Shown here: positions 24,101 to 35,799 of the stretch, piece after piece
Position numbering within the stretch: position 1 is the first letter of the stretch
Layout: each line of letters opens with the position of its first letter
Source: Dendrolimus kikuchii
Taxonomy: Eukaryota > Arthropoda > Insecta > Lepidoptera > Lasiocampidae
DNA length: 64,000 nt
Assembly (NCBI GenBank): GCA_019925095.2
Contig: CM034397.1
Location: 6,281,763-6,345,762, forward strand
Reading direction: 5' to 3'
Made by a program: the position numbers and the translations under genes
The notes under the pieces: generated by a model
Told to the model about the DNA's origin: nothing
Databases searched by the model: none
Seen by the model: the letters and a program-made list of their open reading frames with translations, nothing else

Positions 24101-24107
24101 AGGGTTG

Positions 24108-24245
24108 TTTTTAGGGTTCCGTAGACATTTTGGCAAAAACGGAACTCTTATGTATATACCCATGTGCGACTGTCCCTCCGTCTCTCTGTGAATGTCAGTG
24201 ATTCTCGACAAATATTGAGTGTATATGGAGGAAATTTGACAAAAA
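24108..24245 (+). repeat. dispersed repeat with AGGGTTCCGTA start, copy 1
   Basis: TTTTTAGGGTTCCGTAGAC, GGCAAAAACGGAACTCTTAT and CTGTCCCTCCGTCTCTCTGT, a common lepidopteran repeat start. The inverse copy is at 39620-39815. Confidence 0.6.
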
Positions 24246-25039
24246 CATATATGTAGTCTACTTAACGCTACAAAGGTATGTAATGAAATCATGCAAACAT
24301 GTAACTATTTCTTTTTTTATTTTCAGTGTACATGCTCGTGTGCGTATCTTTAGTCACGTTTTGAAAAAATATAGTAATGTTTCTTAATAATTTTTCTATT
24401 AAAGTCAAAAGCTCGCGAGATATAAACTGCTAAAGCCGTAAAAAATTGTGTCCTCTCGCCTACTTTTAAAATATGCAATGATAAATTATGAATTAAGGTA
24501 ACTGGAGCTTACAAAATACTTTCAAATAACACTGAATAATATCCGTTGAGTACATTTTGAGATATGAGACTTCGGAGACATTTCTCACCTCTTCGGAGCC
24601 CTTCATTGAGCACAAACTGTCTAGAATTTACCATTTTTTTCCCTTGCTTTTAGATATTGGAGTCCTAAAAAAATAAAACAGCATTTCATTCGACACTATC
24701 CAATTCGGTAGACGGCGAGCAGTTAGCGTTGAAAACTATTTTAATCAGTTCTCTATTCAACATTCTTTTTATTTAAATTGTGAATGTTGTAAACAACCAC
24801 GTGTCACCTGTCACTTCATATCCTTTTATTTGAAGTATGAACACTTTTTAAATGAAGTAAAAAGAAACTGTAACGTTAATACATGTATTTCGTACAAAAA
24901 TCCTAGATATTAATTTTATCATCTCTAAATTAAGGATTTACGGTTTTCATATACAAATCCCCTTATGACTGTTTTGTGTGACAAGAAACAGCCCACGTAG
25001 ATAGATACATATTCTAATACATATGTATGTGAATTAGGG

Positions 25040-25130
25040 AGAATTAGCATTGCTATGCAGTGTGGCAATGCAGCTGGCCTTCTGGGCACGCTTCAACACA
25101 TAATTTATAAGATTAGATTTAATTTTTTAT
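25040..25130 (+). repeat. short remnant of the LINE C-terminal/3' UTR seen at 18556-19080
   Basis: ATTGCTATGCAGTGTGGCAATGCAGC and the following AATTTATAAGATTAGATTTAA parallel AGCGTGGCAATGTAGCC and TATTTATAAGTTAGTTTA near 18980-19065. Confidence 0.5.
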
Positions 25131-25614
25131 GTTTATAGGAGAAAAAAAATTGATTGTATTCTGTAGAAGACCCCAGAATATAAGATATACCATTTCCCAA
25201 TTGAAATTGAAATATTAATTCTTGCATAAATGTAGTTCTATACAGATGTTATTCTTAGAAATATAATACATGGTTCAGTACATTTTACCAGTTTCAACGG
25301 TGTGCAAGTAAGCAGGATCTTAATCGTCAATATTTAAATAATTAGTTCCTATTTATTTCATTAATTAAATTTTATGCAACTTAGATAATATTTATTTATT
25401 ATATAGATATCCGTATTTTATAATAAGTCATTGTGTTCAGCATTTTAGTGGTAAAAGGTAACAAAAAAGATGTAACCACTTTCCTATTTAATTTATTAGT
25501 ATGGATTACTCTGTTCTAAGCCTATCGCGTATTACGAATATTTCGGTGTATTTTTTTTTTTTTCAAAATTTGTAATATAGAAGCGCGCGCACTATGGAAT
25601 AAATTCCGCACGTC

Positions 25615-25645
25615 CTGCTGAATTTAGAACCACTAAATTCAGCAG
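25615..25645. repeat. 13-bp perfect inverted repeat, 5-nt loop
   Basis: CTGCTGAATTTAG and CTAAATTCAGCAG around loop AACCA. Short, so possibly chance or part of a decayed element. Confidence 0.6.
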
Positions 25646-25679
25646 ATCGCTAAAAATTTCATGTGTGTTTCACGCCTAA

Positions 25680-25895
25680 ATTAAGGATCGTGTTCTTGCT
25701 GGTGGAATCTACATCTACTTTTTGTCTTTGATTCTCTAATATAGGTCAGCCTCAGCTGTTTTACTTATTTGTAGCTACAACACGACAACCATATTTTCCT
25801 CAATCAAGGATCAAAGTATTCCTGCCTTGGCCATCCGTTTCTCCTTCCTTCTTTCCACTTTGTTTTCGATTACCGTATATAAGAAAGTTGCGCGT
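25680..25895 (-). pseudogene. decayed LINE ORF C-terminus beside PAQR4-like exon 2
   Basis: Minus strand reads RATFLYTVIENKVERRKEKR, matching the clearer copy at 54290-54720 (DTTPSYAR..., EGKVEARRG-like region), followed by the STSKN segment equal to LHQQEHSS there. Stops interrupt it. It ends about 20 bp from the exon 2 splice donor. Confidence 0.5.
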
Positions 25896-25914
25896 ATAAA
25901 TGAAAATTACTTAC

Positions 25915-26133
25915 CTATACTCTGACTGACCCAAATACCAAGCATATCGAGCTGCAGCAGCCGATGGTATAAGCTTTCCCCGTGAGTGTGGTTCATGAAT
26001 AGGTGGTACAGGAAGGAGCCCAGCCACGGCGCCAGAGCCCCTAGCAGGTGGCACAGCGATAGGAACCAGGAACCACCACCGCCCCACGGAAGTAGGCCGG
26101 GTAGGACTGCCATCATGTAGACCAGAGATACTC
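25915..26133 (-). CDS. PAQR4-like: PAQR4-like receptor, second coding exon
   Basis: Coding exon 2, 219 bp (73 codons), phase 1 at both ends. On the minus strand the acceptor TTGTTTCAG precedes 26133, and the donor GTAAGT follows 25915. It completes Gly114 and encodes residues up to 186: a first membrane segment (about 117-130), a Gly-rich turn (131-134), a second membrane segment (136-159), and motif B, S153-x3-H157, inside SFLYHLFMNH. LLQLDMLGIWVSQS (172-185) follows, with the conserved Asp of the third helix (D176). In the family, motif B Ser/His and a later HxxxH surround a metal ion. That HxxxH exon was not found in the 25.9 kb downstream, so the gene is incomplete here. No stop or frameshift is present in this exon. 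A decayed LINE end lies only about 20 bp beyond the donor. Confidence 0.88.
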
Positions 26134-26262
26134 CTGAAACAAGTGAGTATCAAAATGTTATTGTTATGAATGAAATATGTGACTTTCATCTCCAGTATCT
26201 AAAGATCCTATATACCAAAGTACATCGCCAGATTAGTTAAGAATTTTCTTTAATTTAGGTTG

Positions 26263-26388
26263 CCCGGAGGAAAACCGCTTTAAGGGATAAGGCTGTCTAT
26301 TGTATTGCCTAGAAAGTATTGTAAATATGATTTTTTGTAGTTGTTTATTTTGGTGTACAATAAAGTGTTATATATCCACTTTGTCATA
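26263..26388 (+). repeat. family C retroposon 3' end, plus copy 2
   Basis: GGTTGCCCGGAGGAAAACCGCTTTAAGGGATAAGGCTG then GGTGTACAATAAAGTGTTATATATCC. It lies 130 bp from PAQR4-like exon 2, inside the intron. Confidence 0.7.
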
Positions 26389-26459
26389 AAGATTGGAACT
26401 TATTTAAAGTTCGGAAGTGGAAAAAACAAACTTATATACATATTCATACCTTTTTTATG

Positions 26460-26660
26460 TAGTCAAACTGACAAACGGTCCTCTTGATGGTAGGTGGTGG
26501 ACAATAACCACCACCCACCCATGGACATCTGCAACACTGAGGGACCCGATCGTTGCCTACCTTGTTGAGACTAAGTATCTGTTTACGCCCTTTATTGAAG
26601 AGCCCCATATTGTAGCGCTCCGGGCAGACCGCGAGAGTTCCGTTCATTCCATAACATACC
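26460..26660. repeat. family A/D-related repeat fragment
   Basis: Contains CTTGATGGTAGGTGGTGG, CCCATGGACATCTGCAACACTGAGGGACC and CATTCCATAACATACC, a variant of the tail shared by families A and D. Boundaries uncertain. Confidence 0.45.
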
Positions 26661-26759
26661 TATTTACAACACGTACATGTAATAAATGTAAATTTGAAAT
26701 ATGAATTTTGATTTAATTTTTTCATTCAGGTCAGTTTCATATTTCATCCATATTAATGT

Positions 26760-26930
26760 ATACTAATATTATAAAGAGGAGAGATTTGTATGTTTGTAAC
26801 GAATAAATTCAAAACAACTGGACCGATTTCAAAAATTCTTTAACCACTAGAATGCTACATTATCCTTTAAATAATTGGATTCTTAATTTTTTCAAGGCAG
26901 GACAACGTCTGCTGGGACCGCTAGTATAAA
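26760..26930 (+). repeat. family E repeat copy (short)
   Basis: ACTAATATTATAAAGAGGAG, AACAACTGGACCGATTTC, TAGAATGCTACATTATCC and end GGACCGCTAGTATAAAATAA. Internally shortened relative to full-length lepidopteran copies as I recall them. Confidence 0.6.
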
Positions 26931-27409
26931 ATAAACTGGACAGCAAATTTATAAGAATGCCGTTATAAATATGTCATGTCAAAATTTTACATGCAATAAC
27001 AGCCTATGTATGGCATACTGCTGGGTTCAGGCCTCCTCATTTCAAATGATCAGGCAGTATAACCGTCACCCTTGTTTTAATGTCGACCCAAACTCACAAC
27101 GTGCTCGAAAATAAGAGCTGTTATGGTCACAGTACTTTATATCCGAAATTGGTTTAAACAATTATTATTATTATAATATATCAATGTTGACGTGCAGGTT
27201 TCCTCGCGACATTTTGCTCATCTTCAACACAACGTAATTTTAACAATATACATATATTACGCTAGAAAAACAGTGCAAGGGATGCATGTTTTAGTATTTT
27301 ATAGATATTTTGTAGATCAATTTGCCAGATCCTTTGGAAGTTGTCTTCCTATGATGCTAAGTTCATCTTGTAGTTGAGAAGAAGAATGTTGAAGTGCTTG
27401 AGGTTTGTT

Positions 27410-27550
27410 CGTTGTCAGCCATTCGTAGTCCACTGCTGGACGTAGGCCTCCCCAAGACGGCGCCACTCATCCCTGTCCTCTAGTTTCCTCATCCAGCGCC
27501 TACCGGCGACTTTGGACAGGTCGTCGGTCCATCTGGCTGTTGAGGTGTGT
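27410..27550 (-). pseudogene. RTE-clade LINE C-terminus remnant, second subfamily
   Basis: Minus strand reads ARWTDDLSKVAGRRWMRKLE then DRDEWRRLGEAYVQQWTTNG and a stop. The WxDD..VAG..W....DR..WR.LGEA.VQQWT pattern is typical of the RTE ORF end. It differs from the AYPARELA-ending family elsewhere in the window. Confidence 0.75.
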
Positions 27551-27711
27551 AATACTATCTAATAGTGCATTTTTGATACTTTTGGATACCAGGTTGCGTA
27601 TATATTGTATAGTTAAGGTTTATAAGCTCTACAAATCATTGTATCTCATGAAGCGTTTTAAAATTGACGGAAAGTACTAGTATCGTTTTTTTAAGTTTTT
27701 TTCTTCGAGGC

Positions 27712-27826
27712 CGGCAGCGCCTTGGTAACATCTCTGGTGTTGCAAACATCCATAGGCGACGGTAACCGCTTTCTATCAGGTGGGCCGTCAGCCTGTCTGC
27801 TGTACTCAAGCTGTAAAAAAAAATCG
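27712..27826 (+). repeat. family A repeat, A-tail half
   Basis: CATCTCTGGTGTTGCAAAC, ATAGGCGACGGTAACCGC, CAGGTGGGCCGTCAGCC, ending CTGTAAAAAAAAATCG. Confidence 0.65.
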
Positions 27827-28591
27827 TATTGTCCAAAATATACAACAATAGAGCTAAGAAAATCCGGCGCGCCGAACGGGGAAATTCTTTGCTCTGTGTA
27901 TACAACACACATCCAACACATATGCGTCATAATGTAAAATGTTATATTATTATTTTTGTTAGATATTAATCTGGCAACCATGCCATTAATTAAAAAGTAA
28001 AAGACAATGTCTACGGTCCAGCTATGTTTCATCTGTATCAGTGTTGTCAAGTTACCGTTGTCTCGCTGTATCCACGTTAAATAAGAGTGTTTCCTAAAAT
28101 CATTATAAAATTCGTGATTAAATATCCACTGTGCATTATAAAACTTATTTTACTCTGCCAGCCCACAACTCAAAAATTTTTCAGCGAATAAGGCCTACAA
28201 CGCCCGTCAAACCTGTATCAATCTACAGAATTAAAATCCAGTGCAGAATAAACTCCGTGGTGCGCACGTTTCTATAGATTTATCTAAATCTAGGTTACAA
28301 CAGACTTTGCGGAGAAAAAAATCGCACCGAAAAAATCGTAACGCCCTCTAGGCCTTATTATTTATGTCTACACGACACGTACACGACGTTTTAAAATTAT
28401 TTATTAAATAATAAATCATTAAATTTTTGCTGCTATATAAATGGAAGCATTATAACACCATATCTTGTGTATGTATATAACTTATGTGTATATTTGTATA
28501 TATAGTATAGTTATATATTTATTATTAAAATGTAAGTAATCGTACAATAATTATGTATACCACCGTCGCCACTCCTAATCAAAATATTCTT

Positions 28592-28734
28592 GCCACGGGT
28601 TGTCTGGAAGAGATCGCTTTTTAGCGATAAGACCGCCCTTTGTACCCAACTAGACTAATTAATACTAGTTCGTAAGTTTTTCTGTAATGGTGTACAATAA
28701 AGTGTTATCTATCTATCTATCTATCTAGCATTAG
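28592..28734 (+). repeat. family C retroposon 3' end, plus copy 3
   Basis: Best-kept plus copy: GGAAGAGATCGCTTTTTAGCGATAAGACCGCCC, then GGTGTACAATAAAGTGTTATC and a (ATCT)5-like tail to 28731. The (ATCT)n tail shows it is a retroposon end. Confidence 0.8.
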
Positions 28735-28739
28735 TAATT

Positions 28740-31195
28740 CCGAGAAAGCCTTGCCTAGATAGACTAAAAAGAATAAGAATAGAAAAAAAATGGGGTAACA
28801 TATTTTGAAATCCTCTATTCATTATTATGTGCACGTATATAAACACGTATATTGGGGCTATTGTAATATTATTCAAGGGGAACGGGTGCGCACGTGAACG
28901 TTTTAACAATATACTAGACCGCAACCATTATTGTACTGAACGTATTGTTAGATAGCTTTTGCCCGCGACTTCCGCTTATCTGCGCTATGGTGCAGATGGT
29001 GCATATGTTAATTAAATCCTTTTATAGATCACCATATCAATCTGTAAAAGGATTTAAATAACATAATTATACTAAAAGGCCGAGCTAATGTTATATTGGT
29101 TTAGCTCATGTCCGGTTCCTATGCATTCTCTTGCCTTATCAATTGGTTTTTGATATTACTTGTATGGAGCTCGTGTCACATTTCAATCGAATATATGGCA
29201 AATGAATTGTCGGTAAGATATATAGAACGAACGCAAAGGGTCAAAAATTTGTATGGGACAGTGGTGTGGATGGTTGAAAGTTAGTTTCGGTAGATCGCGA
29301 TATACTTCTAAACGCAGACGGCATGACTCTATGAGAACACAGTTTTCGGGACTTTCGTGCATTCGTACATCACACAGAAGTATGCCACTAGTCCCAAACG
29401 TTTTCATTACTGATTACAAAAGTTTTACAACTAGGTAAATTAAATTTCAACAATTAAGTGATTTTTTAAAACATAATTTTATCTTTATGTAAATTCCGAA
29501 AGAAGGGCTATGTAGTAAATGTTTAATCTTTAGTGATTAAATTTTAGACCTTGGATTGTGTGTAAACCAAAGAAAAGTGATACAGATAGTCCTTCAATAT
29601 GACTGAAACCCTAATCAATTGAATGTGAGTGAATTGTATTGAAATGACATTTCATTCATTGTGCTATATTTGTTCAGGCAACTTGACTTTGACAAAGGTT
29701 ACCTAAAACGGGTTATATAACGTAAGACATAGTGATTTTATCACTTCTCTTACTTTATATTATATTTTAACGTTGACAATCCTTGCCTGAGAAAATTAAT
29801 TTAATCTTAGAAATGTCTCCGCTTTATGTTCACAGATTTGGTACACGAATCACATTATGTAACTTTTACATCGTTACGGACAATTTGGGAAACTAACTTG
29901 CGAACAGCGTGGTTGATATATTACATTACAGTTTCTGCAAGTTGGTACTTGGTAGTGTAATAACTTCGACATTAGCGCTCGTGGTTGGCATTTAAATTTC
30001 GCACTCGTATCCTCTTTAGATGGAATAAAGTTTAAAGTATTAGGTTGGCCATTCATATCATTCCGCATTTCATTAAATATTTTTAGCATAATGTTTTAAA
30101 TCATTCGAAACAGGATGGTTTAATCTACCAGAATATAATACATTTTGTAGCACTATATGACATATCTTAAAGTCACCAACAATTGATGAGTCTATATTCT
30201 TTTTTCCATTTCTCTATTCTGAAAGTACGCGTAGAGTTGCTCGATCACGGGGATGAAAACAGTAATTATCGTCCATAAATTTGAGCTAAATATTTATTAT
30301 CATAAGTGAAAAAAAAATACTGGCTGGTAGAATGCCAAATAAATATAAATTTACTTGACGTTTCATATGTGACGTATTAAATGCACAGACTACATTAATA
30401 TATAGTGTTCACCAGATTTAGATATGGATTTAACGCCTGATTTCATTAGAGAAGTAGTTGTTTGTTTAACTAATTAGTTTTTACTTACTTTCCTCTTATT
30501 CGAAATGAAAATCAAAGTATTATCCTCGGTTGAGAGGCCTATTTAGGAACTCAAACTACTAGCGCCCTCGGTACGCTCGTGCGCCAAACCATGTCATCCC
30601 TAAATAGGTCACTTCCACCTCTCGTGTAACAATCTATTATTATTAGTCTATAATGAATTCGAATATAGTACGGTTCAACGAAATCATCAACACAAAGCTC
30701 ATTTAAAGTTCAGCAAGCCATCACGTCATTCGTTTCCCGCTTACAATTGCTACCGGTGTAAAATACTCTTGATGATGTCAAACGCATCGGTAACCCTTCA
30801 CGAATAGTGTAATCCAATCATAGGGAATTGCTTTTAGGGCCAAAGTACGATTAAATATATATTTAAAATTGATGGCGACTTAAAGCACTGGAAAAACCAT
30901 CTCGGGATCATTCAAACTTTTAAATTATCTAAATTTTTAGTGGGTGGTTACAATATAAATGCGTCTATTAACTATGCTTACGTACTTGCTACGACCGGGT
31001 ACTACTTCCAAGCTTATATTTCAGCTTGGTAATTGAGGAAATATTGCCTCTATTCTAAGAACAACATGGCCTAACCATTAAACGAAACACGAACCGGAGT
31101 CATGGATTCCCCGACTAAAGGCCGTTCATTTCGATAGCATTAATCGAATATTATTTCCAGAAATCGAAGTACTTGACGTCGTAGAGCCATCTTTA
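28740..31195. other. intronic AT-rich stretch, no recognised feature
   Basis: An inverted pair GAGGCCTATTTAGG / CCTAAATAGG near 30534-30608 is too short to name. Nothing else stood out. Confidence 0.35.
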
Positions 31196-31199
31196 CAGC

Positions 31200-31475
31200 G
31201 CTTAGGGCCCGCTCGACTAGTGTGATACTACGCTCTCGCATAATATTAGAGTGAAACTGATAGTCTTGAGTTTATCGTGTTTCGTACAATGAGTGAGAGA
31301 TCCGATGGCACACTTCCTGTTCTCTCTATCCCACTTCTCCGGTCGGATTCCTCTATCGCATCTTTATTCCATCCTTTCTGTTCCATTCCATCTATCCTAT
31401 CCCAAAGGCTGGCAATACGTTGGTTTCGCTCCTAGAGTTGCTAACGTCTGTAGACGACAATAATCACTTTCCAAA
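31200..31475 (+). mobile_element. family D SINE-like repeat, copy 1
   Basis: CCCGCTCGACTAGTGTGATAC, GTTTCGTACAATGAGTGAGAG, CCGATGGCACACTTCC, pyrimidine-rich middle (TCTATCCC...), AAAGGCTGGCAATACG. I recognise this order from a common lepidopteran SINE. Copy 2 is split at 60718-61495. Confidence 0.6.
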
Positions 31476-31584
31476 ATCCAATAGATGTCTGCATGTTTGC
31501 CAGTTTCGTGTGTGTGTGTGCAGTTCACACGCAATAGAAGTGAAACAAACTTGTCACACAAGGGGGTGGGGAGAATTCTAATTA

Positions 31585-32260
31585 TAAGCTTTAAAACACG
31601 AAATTTGAAGTATCAACGACAAACTTCAAGACACTTCCAACTCTATCTATATGAGCTTAGTGTTTAAATTATTAAATATAATGTATTCTATCTCATTCTC
31701 TCGTAGACGTAGTACTATAACTTTATGTGTTTGTCTCTTTTTAGTTTCGCTCTTTCGTTTCATCGAGTTTCAAATCACAACGATTCTAAAGAAGTTTCAC
31801 TTAAAATAAATTCACACACGGCAGAAGTGAAACCTCAGAAAAGTAGCCTACGAGATAATGGTATAAATGTAGAGTATCAGGAGTATTAGGATAATTATAA
31901 GCTTTATCATTTTTATAATATTTTTACCAAGCTCAAAAATTATTTTATATTTTAATGCAAAAAATAACTTTTGATATATTACATATTTAAGATATATTAT
32001 AATGCATATTATTCACATTTCATGTATTCACTTCGAACAAAATGAAATGACACGAGAGGCTTATGATAATTAAAATAGGAAACAAATGCTCTAGTTTCAA
32101 TTTGATTTATGAACTCCAAACTTCAAAATATTTCCAACATTATCTTAATGAGCATAGTGATTAAATCATGAAATATCTCTTTTTGTGTAGCTTTTTTCCT
32201 TTAATCGAGTTTCAAATCACAACTATTCTATAGAAGTTTCACTTAAAAAAAAAGTCTCGC
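31585..32260 (+). repeat. two diverged direct copies, offset about 442 bp
   Basis: Copy 1 (about 31585-31806) and copy 2 (about 32040-32250) share ACTTCAAGACACTTCCAAC/ACTTCAAAATATTTCCAAC, ATGAGCTTAGTG/ATGAGCATAGTG and ATCGAGTTTCAAATCACAAC...GAAGTTTCACTTAAAA. An old local duplication. Confidence 0.65.
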
Positions 32261-32299
32261 TATCATTCCAAATGAAAATAATTTGAAGTTTTCGAAGTC

Positions 32300-33420
32300 T
32301 AGTCGATTATTTACGGACATTGGTGCAATTTCTCAAATTAGGTAATTATTTTACGGTGGTTTTCCCTGAATAGTAGCCACGACATTGTGTCGAATGACGG
32401 CGTTCGCTCACGCGACACGAAAAACGACTTGTCGCTAACCGGGTACGGCTTCCGAGCACTGATTAAGGTCGCCTTTGTAAGGATTCCTACCTTGTCGAGC
32501 AGTTAATTTTGAGAAATTCCCATTGGAATATTTAATTGCTTTCTAGAAATTTAAGTATTTATTATTACTAATTGGATCAGTCTGTATAATTTCTGTAGGC
32601 TGTGCCTTTTCACAAACATCGATCTGTTTGTAATTTAAAGTAGTACGTATCTTTAGCCCTTTTGTTAACGAGGGGAAATAAGACTATAGACCGCGTGGAA
32701 GCGCGGTGGAGGCATGTGGCGGAAGGCGGGAGCAAGATCAACTCCAAGTGCCCTGGCAAACGGGGTCCCACAGACCTCGTCGCCTCATCGCGGCGAGATG
32801 GACGCACCCGAAACACGACGCACTCCCATCTCGACGATACTAGTGAGGGATGGAATCCCTTTCTCAAATATATTTTGACCGGCTTAACACCTGTAAGTTA
32901 TGCTCGATGCTTTGAAGTACGATTTATCAATACCGGACTCAGCTGTGAAAGAATGAATCTGGCTATGATTAATTGTAGTTCGCGCCCTTAGGGGCTTACG
33001 CGCCCTTTACGCGACCAAAAGATAGAAGCGTACAAACCGCATTATTGATCGTTTTTGTATAATTTAGATTTTTTATAATATTTTCATCTAAAAACGTATG
33101 TATTGAAATATACTTTCAATTGATCAAATTACCGAGAAATCGATGAAAATAAAAGTTCATGTAAACAGCTCAGGTCAGAAAAGTGATTGATTTTAAGTTA
33201 CTCTGAAATATAATTTATTATATGTATACGAGGGATGTGCTATTCTATATTTAATTTTTAGGTATCAGAATATCACCCAAGGCATTATTTATGTTAGCAA
33301 GGTAATAATTGAAAAAAATGAAGCAACCGTTAGTACATTAATAGTAGTATTTAAAGCTGGTGAAGCTTATTGACCAATAATATTAGTCAAATATAATACA
33401 TTATTTAAATTATTAAGGCT
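32300..33420. other. intronic stretch with GC-rich patch, unexplained
   Basis: 32680-32850 is GC-rich (GTGGAAGCGCGGTGGAGGC, CGCCTCATCGCGGCGAGAT) with open frames on both strands but no motif I recognise. The rest is AT-rich. Confidence 0.35.
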
Positions 33421-33569
33421 CTAGACTATTCAGAGAGCCTATCAAAATTCTCTTATTATATTTTGCTAATTACTATCTTTGTATATGTATAAGCCTCTAG
33501 ACTATTTAGATAACCTACCTAAATTATATATTATATTTTCCTAATTATTATCTCTGTATATGCATAAAC
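33421..33569 (+). repeat. tandem duplication, two ~75-bp units
   Basis: CTAGACTATTCAGAGAGCC...GTATATGTATAAGC is followed directly by CTAGACTATTTAGATAACC...GTATATGCATAAAC. Units 33421-33495 and 33496-33569. Confidence 0.8.
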
Positions 33570-33899
33570 CAGTTTTTAAATAATGAACAATATTTGCTGA
33601 GCCGTATGGATGATAACAAAAGTGAGGTGTCCCTTTTACAAAGACTTGTCGCAGCTCCAAGTGTTCATGACCTAGAACTGTTTTCTGACAATACACGAAC
33701 AAAGAAAGTCTTACGAAGTCGCCCTTAAAGCAAAATAAACGAAGCCTTAAAGGGCAAGAATAACACCCGACCTGAACAAGAAGGGCGTTACGGTGCTTCA
33801 TAGAGCAACACGAAAAATGGATCGGTGGATACACCTTGTGTCAAAATCAGATAGTCACCAATACATGGTCTCCCAGGAACCTATAGTAATTTAGCAATT

Positions 33900-35310
33900 G
33901 CAAATACATTAAAAATTAGCTCGAGATAACCTTAAATCATTTGAATCGAATCAAATTTTAATGAACTACTAAATTATAGATAAAAATATGAGCTGTTCTA
34001 GGATTGTCTTATGCAATTTTTTTTAGTTTTGGAATTGATAATTTACTACAGGATTTCTGGGACACCGTGTGTATAATAAAAAAAATGGACGTTGGTGTTT
34101 TGATGAACTGTAAGAGATTAATCACAACGAAAATCGACACATTTAATTGTATTTTCATGGCGAAGGTTTTTATTTTATTCGTTTTATTTTAACTCGCCAA
34201 TAAATAGTTTAGTTTAGTTTAGTTGACAACGTAGCCGTTGTCTCTGTATTACAAGTGTGTGGTTATTAAAAAAAAATTCACTCTTAAGATTTTCACACGG
34301 TCCGAAATAGAATTAATTGCAGTTCGAACCTAACAAACATTTAGGAGAAAAGCAAATATTTTACAGATACATTATTTAATTAAAAATTACGTTTTAACGG
34401 TTTTAAGCGTGGCATTTTATTGTTTATTCCTTTGATGGCGTACTAGTCGTGAAAACTTAAGAAAATATTGGATTCATAATATGTCTAGTCACTAGAGAAA
34501 AGTCGCTATATTCCCAATGTTGATGCAATGGCGTCTCTTCCCAACAGTTGCCCTATGGTAAAAATAATAGGGCATAAGCAAAAAACGGTATTTGACACTG
34601 TGGGATTATTTGCGCATCTTTTTCTTACATTACACCTTTTTTTAGTACAAATAAAATATTTTATTACTACAACTATTGAAAAGTATGTTTTCTTTATTTT
34701 ATCAAGAATTAAATTTCTGTTTTTTGTTAATAACACAAACACTTACATTACATCTTACCAAGTTAATAAAGTTACGCTTGTTTGATAGTTACATATATTT
34801 TATAGGTATAATATTCAACAGACAATTTCAGAATTATAATCCCAGACTATATATAGACTAATAACGGTAATTTCATTTACTTTTACCGGGCCAGGAATAT
34901 AATCAGCGACCTTTACAATTCAATGTTTCAATGAAATAGGTGTCAATGTTCGGACCGCTAGACTGCAGGAGCCACCAAATTGATGATAAAGATAATCTAA
35001 TTCAGATAGTGAAATCGATCAGTAGCCGTATTCAGAGAAATAATAAAAGAAGTAAACATTATAGTCCCTATTCAGCGTCAGAGTACAATAAAAACATAAT
35101 TTAATATGTGCTTAAATACGTTAAAACGTAGGTTTTATTATGAATATAAAATACACGTGGTTTTTAACGTAATTCACGTTCTGTAGACAATGTAAGTATA
35201 TGAATGTTTAAGAAGTTGCTTTACTCACAACTTGGAACTACCTCTAAATATTTTTTGTTTGTAACGTTTATTTATGTTCTTTAATATTTATTTGTTACAT
35301 ACATTTAGTT
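33900..35310. other. intronic AT-rich stretch, no recognised feature
   Basis: No gene-like frame or repeat boundary seen. TTAGTTTAGTTTAGTT near 34207 is a short simple repeat. Confidence 0.35.
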
Positions 35311-35314
35311 CTTA

Positions 35315-35790
35315 CTAGCTGTACCCGGCAGACGTTGCCTTGTCCTTAAAAAAAATCTAGAAACAGATTGCAGCGCCTTCAATAGGGACTTGAAAAACAC
35401 AAAAAAAATCATCAAAATCGGTCCCACTGTTAAAAAGAAGTTCCGCGGCGCCACCTACCGAGTCCAATCGAAAATCTAAACCATCCAGGGATCCACTTGA
35501 ACATGCACAAAAATAATTCACCTAAATCAGACAAATAAAAATGAGTTTAAATGCAGTCATCATCGCCGAAATCGGTCGAGAAAGATCATAACAAATGAAT
35601 GGCTAGACTGATATTGTGATTGATGATTTTTAATGAATTTTTTTTATTGATGAATACCATATTTTAATACTTATTATCCTAATCCGGACGAAGACAATTC
35701 CAAAAACACAAAAATCATAAAAATTGGTCCAGCCGTCCTTGAGTTATAATAGTGTAACTAAATCGACTTTGTTTTATATATATAGATGTC
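35315..35790 (+). repeat. Helitron-like dispersed repeat, copy 1
   Basis: Starts ACTAGCTGTACCCGGCAGACG, has two related internal blocks (CATCAAAATCGGTCCCAC, CATAAAAATTGGTCCAGCCG) and ends ACTTTGTTTTATATATATAGATG. Copy 2 is at 38285-38700. The TC/CTAG context of such lepidopteran repeats suggests Helitron ancestry, unproven here. Confidence 0.5.
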
Positions 35791-35799
35791 ACTGGAACT

